Source: Streptomyces sp. SID12488
GTDB taxonomy: Bacteria; Actinomycetota; Actinomycetes; Streptomycetales; Streptomycetaceae
Assembly: GCF_010548275.1 (NCBI RefSeq)
Contig: NZ_JAAGLT010000011.1
Span: 1-64,000, forward strand
Length of the DNA stretch: 64,000 nt
Direction of reading: 5' to 3'
Positions 1 through 7,297 of the stretch are shown here, piece by piece; position 1 is the first letter of the stretch; each line of letters opens with the position of its first letter. The notes under the pieces are model-generated. The model was not told the origin of the DNA. It did not search any database and saw only the letters and a list, made by a program, of their open reading frames with translations. Made by a program: the position numbers and the translations under genes.

Positions 1-204
1 CAACACCAGCACCATCGCCAGCCGCCCCGGTGACCAAGCAGGCTTCCCCCGCACCGGGAACAGACCGACGAACTGCTCATCGGCGAACAGAACGCCCAGC
101 TCATCCCGGACCCGGATCGCCAGACTGCCCTTCGGGAAGGCCGCCCGTGCCACCCGCACCGTCTCCACCGGGATCTCCCCCGGCTCCCTCGGCTGCATCG
201 ACAT
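1..204 (-). CDS. IS1182-family transposase, N-terminal part (cut by window edge)
   Basis: The reverse strand reads in one open frame from an ATG at 204 (alternatives 210 and 198) to the window edge, so only the first 68 codons are visible. The start MSMQPREPGEIPVETVRVAR, followed by FPKGSLAIRVRDELG and ADEQFVGLFPVRGKP, is the typical N-terminus of actinobacterial IS1182-family transposases, which cut and paste the element through a DDE domain. That domain lies outside the window. A GGGGAGG ribosome-binding site at 211-217 favours the ATG at 204. An 18-bp stem-loop lies just upstream. The family call rests on recall of this conserved N-terminus. Whether the element is complete cannot be seen. 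Confidence 0.8.
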   Translation of the reverse strand, partial: MSMQPREPGEIPVETVRVARAAFPKGSLAIRVRDELGVLFADEQFVGLFPVRGKPAWSPGRLAMVLVL

Positions 205-225
205 CGGCATCCTCCCCATACGACA

Positions 226-268
226 ACGTCGGCTCCCAAGACCACAACAAGGTCTTGGGAGCCGACGT
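226..268. repeat. Perfect 18-bp inverted repeat upstream of the transposase
   Basis: Arms at 226-243 and 251-268 are exact reverse complements around the 7-nt loop acaacaa. It lies about 20 bp upstream of the transposase start. It could be part of the element end, a terminator protecting the transposase from outside transcription, or a hairpin used as an insertion target. Nothing else is seen between 269 and 357. Confidence 0.75.
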
Positions 269-357
269 CACGCGAGAGCCGGGATTAACCAACAGCGTCC
301 CTGAGGTGCCGGGCCCCGCTCCACCGCTCTTGGCCAGTTCTGCTCAGTTGTGCTCGC

Positions 358-1863
358 TCAGCCGACGAGCACCTTCCCCCGCTCCTCCTCAGCCCCGGCC
401 TCCGCCGCGTCCGCCACCGCGCCCCGTGCCGGAAGCGCGAACATCACCAGGAAGATCACGCCCATCAGCCCGGCCACCCACCCCAGCGCGTTCTGGAAGG
501 CGTCCACGAACGCCGGCCCCACCTCGCCCGGCGCGAGCTTGTCCCCCATCGTGCCGAAGAACACCACCGACACCAGCCCGAACCCCAGCGCGTTGCCCAT
601 CTGCTGCACGGTGTTGATCAGACCGGAGGCCGACCCGGCGTGCTCCTTCGGCACCTCCGAGAGCACCGCGTCGGTCAGCGGGGCGACGATCAGGCCCATG
701 CCGACGCCCATGACGACCAGCGGGAGCGCCATCTGCCAGGAGGCGATGGCCAGGCCGTAGCGGCCGGACTCCCAGATGTAGATCAGCACACCCGCGCCCA
801 TCACCAGGGCGCCCGCCTGGAGCACCTTGCGGCCGAAGCGCGGGACCAGCTTCTGGACGGACATCCCGGCCGCCACTGACACCGCGATCGAGAAGGGCAC
901 GCCGGTCAGCCCGGCCCGCAGGGCGCTCCAGCCGAGCCCCATCTGCATGTACAGCGTCCAGACCAGGAAGAAGATGCCGAGGCCGACCCCGAAGACGGTC
1001 TGCACGGCGATGCCCGCGGCGAAGCTCTTCACCCGGAACAGCGACAGCTCGACCAGCGGCGAACCGTCGATCCGCGTCTTGCGCTTCTCGTACGCCACCA
1101 GCGCGCCGAAGACACCGAGCGAGCCCGCCATCGACAGGTACCCCCACAGCGGCCAGTCCAGCTCGCTCCCGCGGATCAGCGGGTAGAGCAGCATCAACAG
1201 GCCCAGCGTCACCAGGGCGACGCCGACGAGGTCCAGCTTCATGGCCCGCGGGGCCTTCGACTCCGTGATGAAGCGGTGGCCCAGGATCAGTCCCGCGATG
1301 CCGACCGGCAGGTTGATCAGGAAGATCGGCCGCCAGCCGAGGCCGAACAGGTCCCACTCCGTCAGCAGCGCGCCCAGCAGCGGACCGGTCACCGCGCCCA
1401 GGCCGACGACCGCGCCGAAGAGCCCGAACACCTTGCCGCGCTCGTGCGCCGGGAAGGTCGCGTGGACGATCGACAGGACCTGCGGCACCATCATCGCCGC
1501 CATGCCGCCCTGGAGGATGCGGGAGGCGACCAGCATCTCCGGGTTCGCGGCGAAGCCGCAGAGGGCGGAGGCGAGGGTGAAGCCGCCGATGCCGACGAGG
1601 AACAGCCGCTTGCGGCCGTGGATGTCGCCGAGCCGTCCGCCGGTGATGAGACCGGCGGCGAAGGCAAGCGCGTAGCCGGCGGTGATCCACTGGATCTGGC
1701 TGAAGGAGGCACCGGCCTCGCGCTGGATGGACGGGATCGCGACGTTGACGATCGTGACGTCGACGAGGTCCATGAAGGCCGCGGTCATCACGATGGCGAG
1801 GGCGAACCAGCGTCGCCGGTCCGGCACGACAGGGATGCTGGTCGGTGTGTCGGTGGAGGTCAT
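358..1863 (-). CDS. DHA2-family (EmrB/QacA-type) MFS drug exporter
   Basis: A 501-aa polytopic membrane protein with about 14 hydrophobic segments, the usual size for drug:H+ antiporters of the DHA2 family. Family motifs are visible: VDVTIVNVAIP (about 34-44) in TM1, GGRLGDIHGRKR (75-86, motif A) after TM2, RILQGG (115-120, motif B) and GLGAVTGPLLGALL (about 153-166, motif C, the antiporter motif). It should export small hydrophobic compounds across the cytoplasmic membrane; the substrate cannot be told. It is divergent from a WYL-type regulator 62 bp away, and an imperfect 25-bp palindrome lies between them, so local control is likely. The ATG at 1863 is kept because the N-terminus is short and family-like. 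Confidence 0.9.
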   Translation of the reverse strand: MTSTDTPTSIPVVPDRRRWFALAIVMTAAFMDLVDVTIVNVAIPSIQREAGASFSQIQWITAGYALAFAAGLITGGRLGDIHGRKRLFLVGIGGFTLASALCGFAANPEMLVASRILQGGMAAMMVPQVLSIVHATFPAHERGKVFGLFGAVVGLGAVTGPLLGALLTEWDLFGLGWRPIFLINLPVGIAGLILGHRFITESKAPRAMKLDLVGVALVTLGLLMLLYPLIRGSELDWPLWGYLSMAGSLGVFGALVAYEKRKTRIDGSPLVELSLFRVKSFAAGIAVQTVFGVGLGIFFLVWTLYMQMGLGWSALRAGLTGVPFSIAVSVAAGMSVQKLVPRFGRKVLQAGALVMGAGVLIYIWESGRYGLAIASWQMALPLVVMGVGMGLIVAPLTDAVLSEVPKEHAGSASGLINTVQQMGNALGFGLVSVVFFGTMGDKLAPGEVGPAFVDAFQNALGWVAGLMGVIFLVMFALPARGAVADAAEAGAEEERGKVLVG

Positions 1864-1881
1864 GTGCTCAAGCTAGAACCC

Positions 1882-1906
1882 CATTAGGTCAGATCGTGTC
1901 CTAGTG
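1882..1906. promoter_or_regulatory. Imperfect palindrome, candidate operator of the WYL regulator
   Basis: CATTAGGTCA (1882-1891), spacer GATCG, TGTCCTAGTG (1897-1906); the arms match at 8 of 10 positions. It sits between the divergent starts at 1863 and 1926. Binding by the adjacent regulator is inference. Confidence 0.5.
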
Positions 1907-1925
1907 GTGCGGCATCCTCGAACTC

Positions 1926-2894
1926 ATGACGACGGACACACCGGCCCGGCTCCTTCAGCTCCTCTCCCTCCTCCAGACGCCCCGCGAGTGGCCCGGCGGC
2001 GAGCTCTCCGACCGGCTCGGGGTGTCCCGGCGCACCGTGCGGCGGGACATCGACCGGCTGCGTGAACTCGGTTATCCCGTGCAGGCGACCAAGGGTTCCG
2101 ACGGCGGGTACCGGCTCGTCGCGGGCAAGGCGATGCCCCCGCTGGTGCTCGACGACGAGGAGGCGGTGGCCATCGCGGTCGGGCTGCGGGCGGGCGCCGG
2201 GCACGCGGTCGCGGGGCTGGACGAGGCCTCCGTACGGGCGCTGGCCAAGCTGGAGCAGGTCCTGCCGTCCCGGCTGCGCCGCCGCGTCTCCACCCTCCAG
2301 GCCGCGACCACCCCGCTGACCAGCGGAGACGGCGCGGTCATCGCGCCCGAGACACTGACCGTGATCGCCTCGGCGGTGGCCGGCCAGGAGCGGCTACGGT
2401 TCGCCTACCGCGCCAAGGACGGCACCCCCACCAAGCGCCTGACCGAGCCCTACCGGCTCGTGTCGACCGGCCACCGCTGGTATCTCGTCGCCTACGACCT
2501 CGACCGCGCCGACTGGCGCACCTTCCGCGTCGACCGGCTCGGCAACCCCTTCGCGACGGGCGCCCGCTTCACCCGGCGCGAGCTGCCGACCGGCGACGCC
2601 GCGGAGTATCTGCGCCGCTCGATGCACGTACGGCAGGAGACCTACGTGTTCGAGGCGACGTTCGCCGCCCCGGCCACGTTTGTCGCCGCCCGTGTCCCGG
2701 CCTGGCTCGGCACCCCCGAGCCCCTGGACGAGCACAGCTGCCGCATCCGTTCCTCGGTCGGCGACCCGGTGGAGCACCTGGCAGTGCGGCTGGCGTCGGT
2801 CGACTGCGAGTTCACGATCCGGGAACCGGCCGAACTGGTGGATCGTGTACGGGAGTTGGGGGCCCGGATGACCCGAGCGGCGGCGGGCAGCTGA
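1926..2894 (+). CDS. YafY/DeoR-type HTH regulator with WYL domain
   Basis: A 322-aa cytoplasmic regulator. An N-terminal helix-turn-helix (about 8-60, with LSDRLGVSRRTVRRDIDRL and the following wing GSDGGYRL) is typical of YafY/DeoR-type proteins. The WYL domain follows, with its signature W185-Y186-L187 in HRWYLVAYDLDR, then a C-terminal WCX-like segment. WYL domains sense ligands, in some cases nucleic acids. It is divergent from the DHA2 exporter and probably controls it and itself through the palindrome at 1882-1906. No clear ribosome-binding site precedes the ATG, so the transcript may be leaderless, as is common in Streptomyces. Confidence 0.88.
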   Translation: MTTDTPARLLQLLSLLQTPREWPGGELSDRLGVSRRTVRRDIDRLRELGYPVQATKGSDGGYRLVAGKAMPPLVLDDEEAVAIAVGLRAGAGHAVAGLDEASVRALAKLEQVLPSRLRRRVSTLQAATTPLTSGDGAVIAPETLTVIASAVAGQERLRFAYRAKDGTPTKRLTEPYRLVSTGHRWYLVAYDLDRADWRTFRVDRLGNPFATGARFTRRELPTGDAAEYLRRSMHVRQETYVFEATFAAPATFVAARVPAWLGTPEPLDEHSCRIRSSVGDPVEHLAVRLASVDCEFTIREPAELVDRVRELGARMTRAAAGS

Positions 2895-2919
2895 CCGGCG
2901 GCCCGCGGGAACTCGCGCC

Positions 2920-3558
2920 TCAGGAGCTCGCGCCGCTCCACGGGAAGTCCCGCAGCGCTCCCAGGTTGCGCACCGCCAGTGCCGCCGGCCCGGTCGGACC
3001 GTCCGCCGGGGCGTCCCCGGCCGACCAGGTCTCGAAGGCGACGCGTACGGCGGCACTGGCGACGGCGGCGGTGAAGCGCGTCTCGGGTGAGCCGGCCGGA
3101 CCAACGCCACGGGAGGCCAGCGCCTGGGCCAGCGCACGTTCCGCCGACCGGCACCGCTCCGCCCACACGCGCAGCAGACCGGGGCTCTCCTCGGCCAGCC
3201 GGAGCAGGGTGCGGGCCCAGTCCAGGTCGCTCTGCGACACTCCGGCGCCGGGGGTCAGCACATCCCGTGCCCCGTGCTCCAGGGCCTGCGGCACGGACAG
3301 TGCGGCCGGGGCCTCGCGCACCGCCTGGGCCCAGCGCTCCGTGCCCGCGCCGAACAGGGGGCCGATGGCCTCTTCCTTGGTGGCGAAGTAGCGGTAGAAG
3401 GTGCGCGGCGCGACCCCGGCGGCCTGGGCGATGTCCTCGGCGCGGGTGGCCCTGAGCCCGTGCGTCACGAAGAGCCGCCCCGCCACCAGGGCGATCTCCA
3501 TCCGGGTCTCGCGCTTTCGCCGTTCGGTGAGGGAACTGGGGTGGGACACGGACGCCAC
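2920..3558 (-). CDS. TetR-family transcriptional regulator
   Basis: About 212 aa. The N-terminal HTH is clear (ERRKRETRMEIALVAGRLF, then ATRAEDIAQAAGVAPRTFYR and YFATKEEA), followed by a helical TetR ligand domain of ordinary length. The open frame extends to a GTG at 3576, but an inverted repeat resembling the operator overlaps that codon, so GTG 3558 (MASVSHPSS) is preferred; GTG 3549 is also possible. It is convergent with the WYL regulator 25 bp away and has no adjacent structural gene in its own direction apart from hrdD upstream. The target is unknown and it may only be autoregulatory. Confidence 0.85.
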   Translation of the reverse strand: MASVSHPSSLTERRKRETRMEIALVAGRLFVTHGLRATRAEDIAQAAGVAPRTFYRYFATKEEAIGPLFGAGTERWAQAVREAPAALSVPQALEHGARDVLTPGAGVSQSDLDWARTLLRLAEESPGLLRVWAERCRSAERALAQALASRGVGPAGSPETRFTAAVASAAVRVAFETWSAGDAPADGPTGPAALAVRNLGALRDFPWSGASS

Positions 3559-3559
3559 G

Positions 3560-3578
3560 TTATGCCGCTGTGGCACAA
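3560..3578. promoter_or_regulatory. Candidate TetR operator
   Basis: TTATGCC (3560-3566), spacer GCTGT, GGCACAA (3572-3578); arms match at 6 of 7 positions. Immediately upstream of the preferred TetR start, which suggests autoregulation. Confidence 0.45.
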
Positions 3579-3686
3579 TCTGCCATTCGGCGGGCCACCC
3601 CGGGGTTCAGGTACGGGGTGCCCCGCCCTTGGACGAACCGCTGGGCACCTCAAGCGATCCACCAGGCAGAAGAGAGCGCAAAAGAG

Positions 3687-3771
3687 AGCCGGGCCCCGGC
3701 ACCTGGGGGGGTAGGTGCCGAAGCCCGGCTCGGGGAGAGCCCCGACGCTGGGGGGGGTTGCGTCGGGACTC
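3687..3771. terminator. Two tandem GC-rich hairpins with G-run loops (non-coding stretch 3579-3971)
   Basis: Hairpin 1 pairs 3687-3704 with 3713-3730 (8 bp, a CC/AA bulge, 8 bp) around a loop of seven G and one T. Hairpin 2 pairs 3737-3748 with 3760-3771 (one mismatch) around a loop holding eight G. No gene is seen in 3579-3971. They could end hrdD transcription a second time or attenuate the TetR transcript. Confidence 0.55.
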
Positions 3772-3949
3772 GGCTCAGGGGGTCCGAGGCGTCACCGCCC
3801 GGACCCGAAGTCCTGGGCCCTGAGGTCTTGTGCCCCGGACCCGGTGGTTTGAAGCAGCCTCGCACCGCTATCTTTGCGCGGCCTTCCGCCACCCCGCGCA
3901 CGCGACCACCAACAGTCGTACGCCTCCCGGCGCGCGAAGCCCCCGAATG

Positions 3950-3967
3950 CGCCCCCTGAGGGGCACG
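3950..3967 (-). terminator. Short hairpin after hrdD
   Basis: GCCCC, loop CTGA, GGGGC lies just past the hrdD stop at 3972 with no U-run. This is the usual shape of a Streptomyces terminator. Confidence 0.45.
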
Positions 3968-3971
3968 GGAA

Positions 3972-4973
3972 CTACGCCGCCGCGTCGAACCCGGTGTCCC
4001 GGGCCAGCTTCTTCAGTTCCAGCAGCGCGTGCTTCTCGATCTGGCGGATCCGCTCACGGGTCAGCCCGTGTTCCTTGCCGACCTCCGTCAGCGTCCGCTC
4101 CCGGCCGTCGACGATGCCGTACCGCATCTTGATGATGGAGGCCGTGCGCTGGTCGAGGCGGCCGATCAGGTCGTCCAGTTCCTCACTGCGCAGCAGGGTC
4201 AGCACGGACTGCTCGGGCGACACCGCCGACGTGTCCTCCAGGAGGTCACCGAACTGGGTCTCACCCTCGTCGTCCACCGGCATGTTCAGCGAGACCGGGT
4301 CGCGGGCCCAGTCCAGGACGTCGACCACGCGCGCCGCGTTCGTGTCCAGCTCGGCGGCGATCTCCGCGGGCTCCGGGTCCCGCCCGTGCTTGCGGTTGAA
4401 CTCGCGCTGCACGCGCCGGATCCGGCCCAGCTCCTCCACCAGGTGGACGGGGAGACGGATCGTGCGCGACTGGTCGGCTATGGAACGGGTGATGGCCTGC
4501 CGGATCCACCAGGTGGCGTACGTCGAGAACTTGAAGCCCTTGCGGTAGTCGAACTTCTCGACCGCGCGCACCAGGCCGGCGTTGCCCTCCTGGATCAGGT
4601 CGAGGAGGGGCAGGCCGCTGCGGGGGTAGCGGCGCGCCACGGCGACGACCAGCCTGAGGTTGGAGCGGATGAAGACGTCCTTGGCCCGCTCGCTCTCGGC
4701 GACGAGCGCCTCCAACTCCGGGGCGGTGGCTTCGGCTTCGGCCTCTGTCTCGCCGTCGAGGATCTGGCGCGCGAACACACCGGCTTCGATGGCCTGCGAC
4801 AGCTCGACCTCCTTCGCGGCGTCGAGCAGCGGGGTTCGGGCTATCTCGTCCAAGTACATGCCGACCAGGTCGCGGTCGGCGATCTCGCCGCCATGGGCGC
4901 GAACACTGCGTGCGCCGCCGACGGTCCCGCCAGTGGCGGACGACGTACGACGGGCGACGGCACGGGTTGCCAT
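3972..4973 (-). CDS. hrdD: RNA polymerase sigma factor HrdD-like (sigma-70 group 2)
   Basis: A 333-aa primary-like sigma factor. From the N-terminus: region 1.2 (DLVGMYLDEIARTPLL), region 2 with the core-binding and -10-recognition segment (FIRSNLRLVVAVARRY, then FKFSTYATWWIRQAITRSI), region 3 (LVEELGRIRRVQREFN) and region 4.2 (LTEVGKEHGLTRERIRQIEK). The start MATRAVARR and the end ARDTGFDAAA match Streptomyces HrdD as I recall it. It lacks the long acidic region 1.1 tail of HrdB, so it is a dispensable group 2 sigma. The frame is open to 5180, but ATG 4973 has GGGAG 6 nt upstream and fits the family. A SigR-type promoter lies at 5076-5101. Confidence 0.93.
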   Translation of the reverse strand: MATRAVARRTSSATGGTVGGARSVRAHGGEIADRDLVGMYLDEIARTPLLDAAKEVELSQAIEAGVFARQILDGETEAEAEATAPELEALVAESERAKDVFIRSNLRLVVAVARRYPRSGLPLLDLIQEGNAGLVRAVEKFDYRKGFKFSTYATWWIRQAITRSIADQSRTIRLPVHLVEELGRIRRVQREFNRKHGRDPEPAEIAAELDTNAARVVDVLDWARDPVSLNMPVDDEGETQFGDLLEDTSAVSPEQSVLTLLRSEELDDLIGRLDQRTASIIKMRYGIVDGRERTLTEVGKEHGLTRERIRQIEKHALLELKKLARDTGFDAAA

Positions 4974-5075
4974 GCTTGCTCCCTTGCGATGGTGGGCCAG
5001 CGTGTGGTCCTGGGTGTCCCTGTTGATTACTGAACGCTCAGCACACTCCTCGCGTGCCCAGCTTCCGAAGGAAAC

Positions 5076-5101
5076 AACGACTGGAATCAGGACAGAATTC
5101 C
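5076..5101 (-). promoter_or_regulatory. SigR-type promoter of hrdD
   Basis: On the reverse strand GGAAT (5101-5097) is followed by exactly 18 bases and then GTT (5078-5076). This matches the GGAAT-N18-GTT consensus of the thiol-oxidative-stress sigma factor SigR, which is known to transcribe hrdD in Streptomyces. The predicted transcript starts near 5069, about 95 nt before the start codon. Confidence 0.8.
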
Positions 5102-5161
5102 CAACCCCTCCCCCTGTTTTTCTGATCTTGCAGTATCCTGCACCGCCACAGAGGAGGCCCG

Positions 5162-5680
5162 ATGCCGTCGGATCGTACAAAGGTGCAGGTCAGGCCGGGT
5201 GTCGAGGATGATCTCGCAGCCCTCACCGATCTCTACAACCACTACGTGCGGGAGACACCCACTACTTTCGACATCAAAACCTTCACACCTCAGGAGCGTC
5301 GCTCCTGGCTGCTCTCCTACCCTGAAGACGGCCCGCACCGCCTGATGGTTGCCACGGACATGGACTCACAGCGGATTCTGGGGTATGCCACATCCGGCCC
5401 CTTCCGCGCGAAGCCGGCCTACGGCACCACCGTCGAGGTCACCGTCTATCTCGCCCCGGACGCGGGCGGGCGCGGCATCGGCACCCTGCTCTACGAGGCC
5501 CTCTTCGAGGCGCTGGCCCGCGAGGACGTGCACCGCGCCCTGGCGGGGGTCGTACCACCGAACGAAGCGTCCGTGCGGCTGCACGAACGCTTCGGGTTCC
5601 GGTACGTCGGCACGTACCGCGAGGTGGGCCGCAAGTTCGGCCGCTACTGGGATGTGGCCTGGTACGAGAAGGAGCTCTGA
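5162..5680 (+). CDS. GNAT N-acetyltransferase, phosphinothricin acetyltransferase (Pat/Bar)-like
   Basis: A 172-aa cytoplasmic protein made of one GNAT domain. Pat/Bar-type features are YNHYVRETPTTFDIKTFTPQ near the N-terminus, VTVYLAPDAGGRGIGTLLYEAL (acetyl-CoA pyrophosphate loop at about 100-107) and NEASVRLHERFGFRYVGTYREVG. It should transfer an acetyl group from acetyl-CoA to an amino group, in this subfamily phosphinothricin, methionine sulfoximine or related compounds. The true substrate is not shown. GAGGAGG lies 5 nt before ATG 5162. It is divergent from hrdD. Confidence 0.88.
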   Translation: MPSDRTKVQVRPGVEDDLAALTDLYNHYVRETPTTFDIKTFTPQERRSWLLSYPEDGPHRLMVATDMDSQRILGYATSGPFRAKPAYGTTVEVTVYLAPDAGGRGIGTLLYEALFEALAREDVHRALAGVVPPNEASVRLHERFGFRYVGTYREVGRKFGRYWDVAWYEKEL

Positions 5681-5720
5681 TGCCCCTTCCCGCGCCTGCA
5701 CCGGTGGCACTTCCGGCCAT

Positions 5721-5754
5721 CGGGCACCTGCCCGAAGGGGCCGATCACCGGCCC
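5721..5754. terminator. Paired hairpins between convergent genes
   Basis: CGGGCA-CC-TGCCCG (5721-5734) and GGGCCG-N5-CGGCCC (5738-5754) lie between the convergent acetyltransferase and dioxygenase. They are a likely bidirectional terminator. Confidence 0.6.
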
Positions 5755-5761
5755 TCGGGGG

Positions 5762-6553
5762 TCAGCCGAACTGGACCGACCGCTTGGCCATCCCCAGCCA
5801 GAAGCCGTCGATGACCGACTTCTGGGAATCCAGCTCACCGGCCAGGTCGGCGGCGCCCATCGTCACGAAGAGCGGCGCGAAGTGCTCGGTGCGCGGGTGG
5901 GCGTACCGGCCCGCGGGAGCCTTGTTCAGGAAGTCCAGCAGGCCGTCGACGTCCCGGTTCTCCAGCGCCCGGCGACCCCAGTCGTCGAACTCGCTCGACC
6001 AGGTCGGGACACCGGGGCCGGTGTGCCTGAGGGCGGCCAGGTTGTGGGTGAAGAAGCCGGAGCCGACGATCAGCACGCCCTCGTCACGCAGCGGGGCGAG
6101 TTTGCGCCCGATGTCCATCAGTTTCACCGGGTCGAGGGTCGGCATCGAGATCTGGAGGACAGGGATGTCCGCCTCGGGGAACATCTCCACCAGGGGGACA
6201 TACGCGCCGTGGTCGAGACCGCGGTCAGGGACGTCCTGGACGGGCATGCCGGGGGCCCGCAGCAGCTTGCGTACGGACTCGGCGAGTTCGGGGGCGCCCG
6301 GGGCGGCGTACTCGACCTGGTAGTAGTGCTCGGGGAAGCCCCAGAAGTCGTAGACGAGGGGGATCGTTTCGATGGCACCGAGGGCGAGCGGGGCCTCTTC
6401 CCAGTGGGCGGAGACCATCAGGATCGACTTGGGGCGGGGCAGGTCGGCGGACCAGGCGGCGAGTTCGCCGGGCCAGATCGGGTCGTCCGCCAGCGGAGGT
6501 GCGCCATGGCTGAGGTAGAGCGCGGGCATGCGCTCCTGGATGTCGGCGGACAT
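5762..6553 (-). CDS. Class III extradiol dioxygenase (4,5-DOPA dioxygenase/LigB-like)
   Basis: A 263-aa single-domain enzyme of the LigB/YgiD family, of normal length. Conserved histidines are H16 (LSHGAPP), H50 (SAHWE), H115 (LDHGAYVPL), H170 (GSGFFTHNL) and H219/H224 (HPRTEHFAPL). H16, H50 and H170 fit the metal site and H115 the acid-base. It should open aromatic ortho-diols with O2. Plant-type homologues act on DOPA, but the natural substrate of bacterial ones is often unknown. It is divergent from a MarR regulator, with TCAAG/CTTGA half-sites in the gap, so phenolic or oxidative signals probably control it. Confidence 0.88.
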   Translation of the reverse strand: MSADIQERMPALYLSHGAPPLADDPIWPGELAAWSADLPRPKSILMVSAHWEEAPLALGAIETIPLVYDFWGFPEHYYQVEYAAPGAPELAESVRKLLRAPGMPVQDVPDRGLDHGAYVPLVEMFPEADIPVLQISMPTLDPVKLMDIGRKLAPLRDEGVLIVGSGFFTHNLAALRHTGPGVPTWSSEFDDWGRRALENRDVDGLLDFLNKAPAGRYAHPRTEHFAPLFVTMGAADLAGELDSQKSVIDGFWLGMAKRSVQFG

Positions 6554-6592
6554 GTCGACTGCTCCCTTCCCAGGACCTTTACCGCTTCTGCC

Positions 6593-6662
6593 TCAAGTCT
6601 GCATCTTGAAGTCTCAAGCTTCTCGCATACTGAACATACATCGTTTTGGTTTAAAATTCAAG
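6593..6662. promoter_or_regulatory. Cluster of TCAAG/CTTGA half-sites, candidate MarR operator
   Basis: TCAAG (6593-6597), CTTGA (6605-6609) and TCAAG (6614-6618) form two overlapping dyads (N7 and N4 spacers); a fourth TCAAG lies at 6658-6662. All fall in the 133-bp gap between the divergent dioxygenase and MarR genes, in an unusually AT-rich stretch. Confidence 0.5.
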
Positions 6663-6686
6663 GACGGGGAACGTAGAGTGGAGTAC

Positions 6687-7196
6687 ATGAACACGGCATC
6701 TACATCTGACGAGGAGCCCCGCTGGCTCACCGACGAGGAGCAGCGAACCTGGCGCGCCTACATGCACGCCGTCACCCTTCTCGAGGACCATCTCGACCGC
6801 CAGCTCCAGCGTGACGCCGGCATGCCGCACGTCTACTACGGCCTGCTGGTCAAGCTGGGAGAGCAGGAGGAGGGACGGCTGCGCATGACCGAACTGGCGA
6901 TGAAGGCCAAGATCACCCGCTCCCGTCTCTCGCACGCCATCGCCCGGCTGGAGAAGAACGGCTGGGTGCGCCGCGAGGACTGCCCCTCGGACAAGCGCGG
7001 CCAGTTCGCGGTCCTGACCGACCAGGGCCGGGAGGTGCTCCGGCGCACCGCGCCCGGCCATGTGAGCGCCGTACGGCAGGCCCTGTTCGACCGGATCAGC
7101 GACGAGCAGCGCAAGACGCTCCACGACGTCATGGACATCGTGGCCCAGGGCCTCCAGCCGAAGGACGCGAACGCGGATCTGCCCTGGCTCCGCTGA
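6687..7196 (+). CDS. MarR-family transcriptional regulator
   Basis: 169 aa, the normal MarR size. A winged helix spans about 55-125: LRMTELAMKAKITRSRLSHA is the recognition helix, RLEKNGWVRREDCPSDKRGQ the wing with the conserved D-R pair. Dimerisation helices lie at both ends. ATG 6687 (MNTASTSDEEP) is chosen over the open frame from 6528, because the longer version would overlap the divergent dioxygenase and adds a non-family leader. It probably represses the dioxygenase and itself. Its stop codon lies in the loop of a strong terminator hairpin. Confidence 0.88.
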   Translation: MNTASTSDEEPRWLTDEEQRTWRAYMHAVTLLEDHLDRQLQRDAGMPHVYYGLLVKLGEQEEGRLRMTELAMKAKITRSRLSHAIARLEKNGWVRREDCPSDKRGQFAVLTDQGREVLRRTAPGHVSAVRQALFDRISDEQRKTLHDVMDIVAQGLQPKDANADLPWLR

Positions 7197-7259
7197 GCGG
7201 AACCAGGGCAGATCCTGGAGTCGTACGTCACGAGGCGTCCCCACCCCACGTGACGTACG
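7176..7259. terminator. Two strong hairpins between convergent genes, first overlapping the MarR stop codon
   Basis: Hairpin 1 pairs 7176-7187 with 7203-7214 (12 bp) and holds an inner 5-bp stem whose TGA loop is the MarR stop codon. Hairpin 2 pairs 7222-7232 with 7249-7259 (11 bp). It is a likely bidirectional terminator between the MarR gene and the exporter. Confidence 0.7.
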
Positions 7260-7297
7260 GAGTGGCCCGAAGGGGTACGAGGGGACGACAGCCGGGG

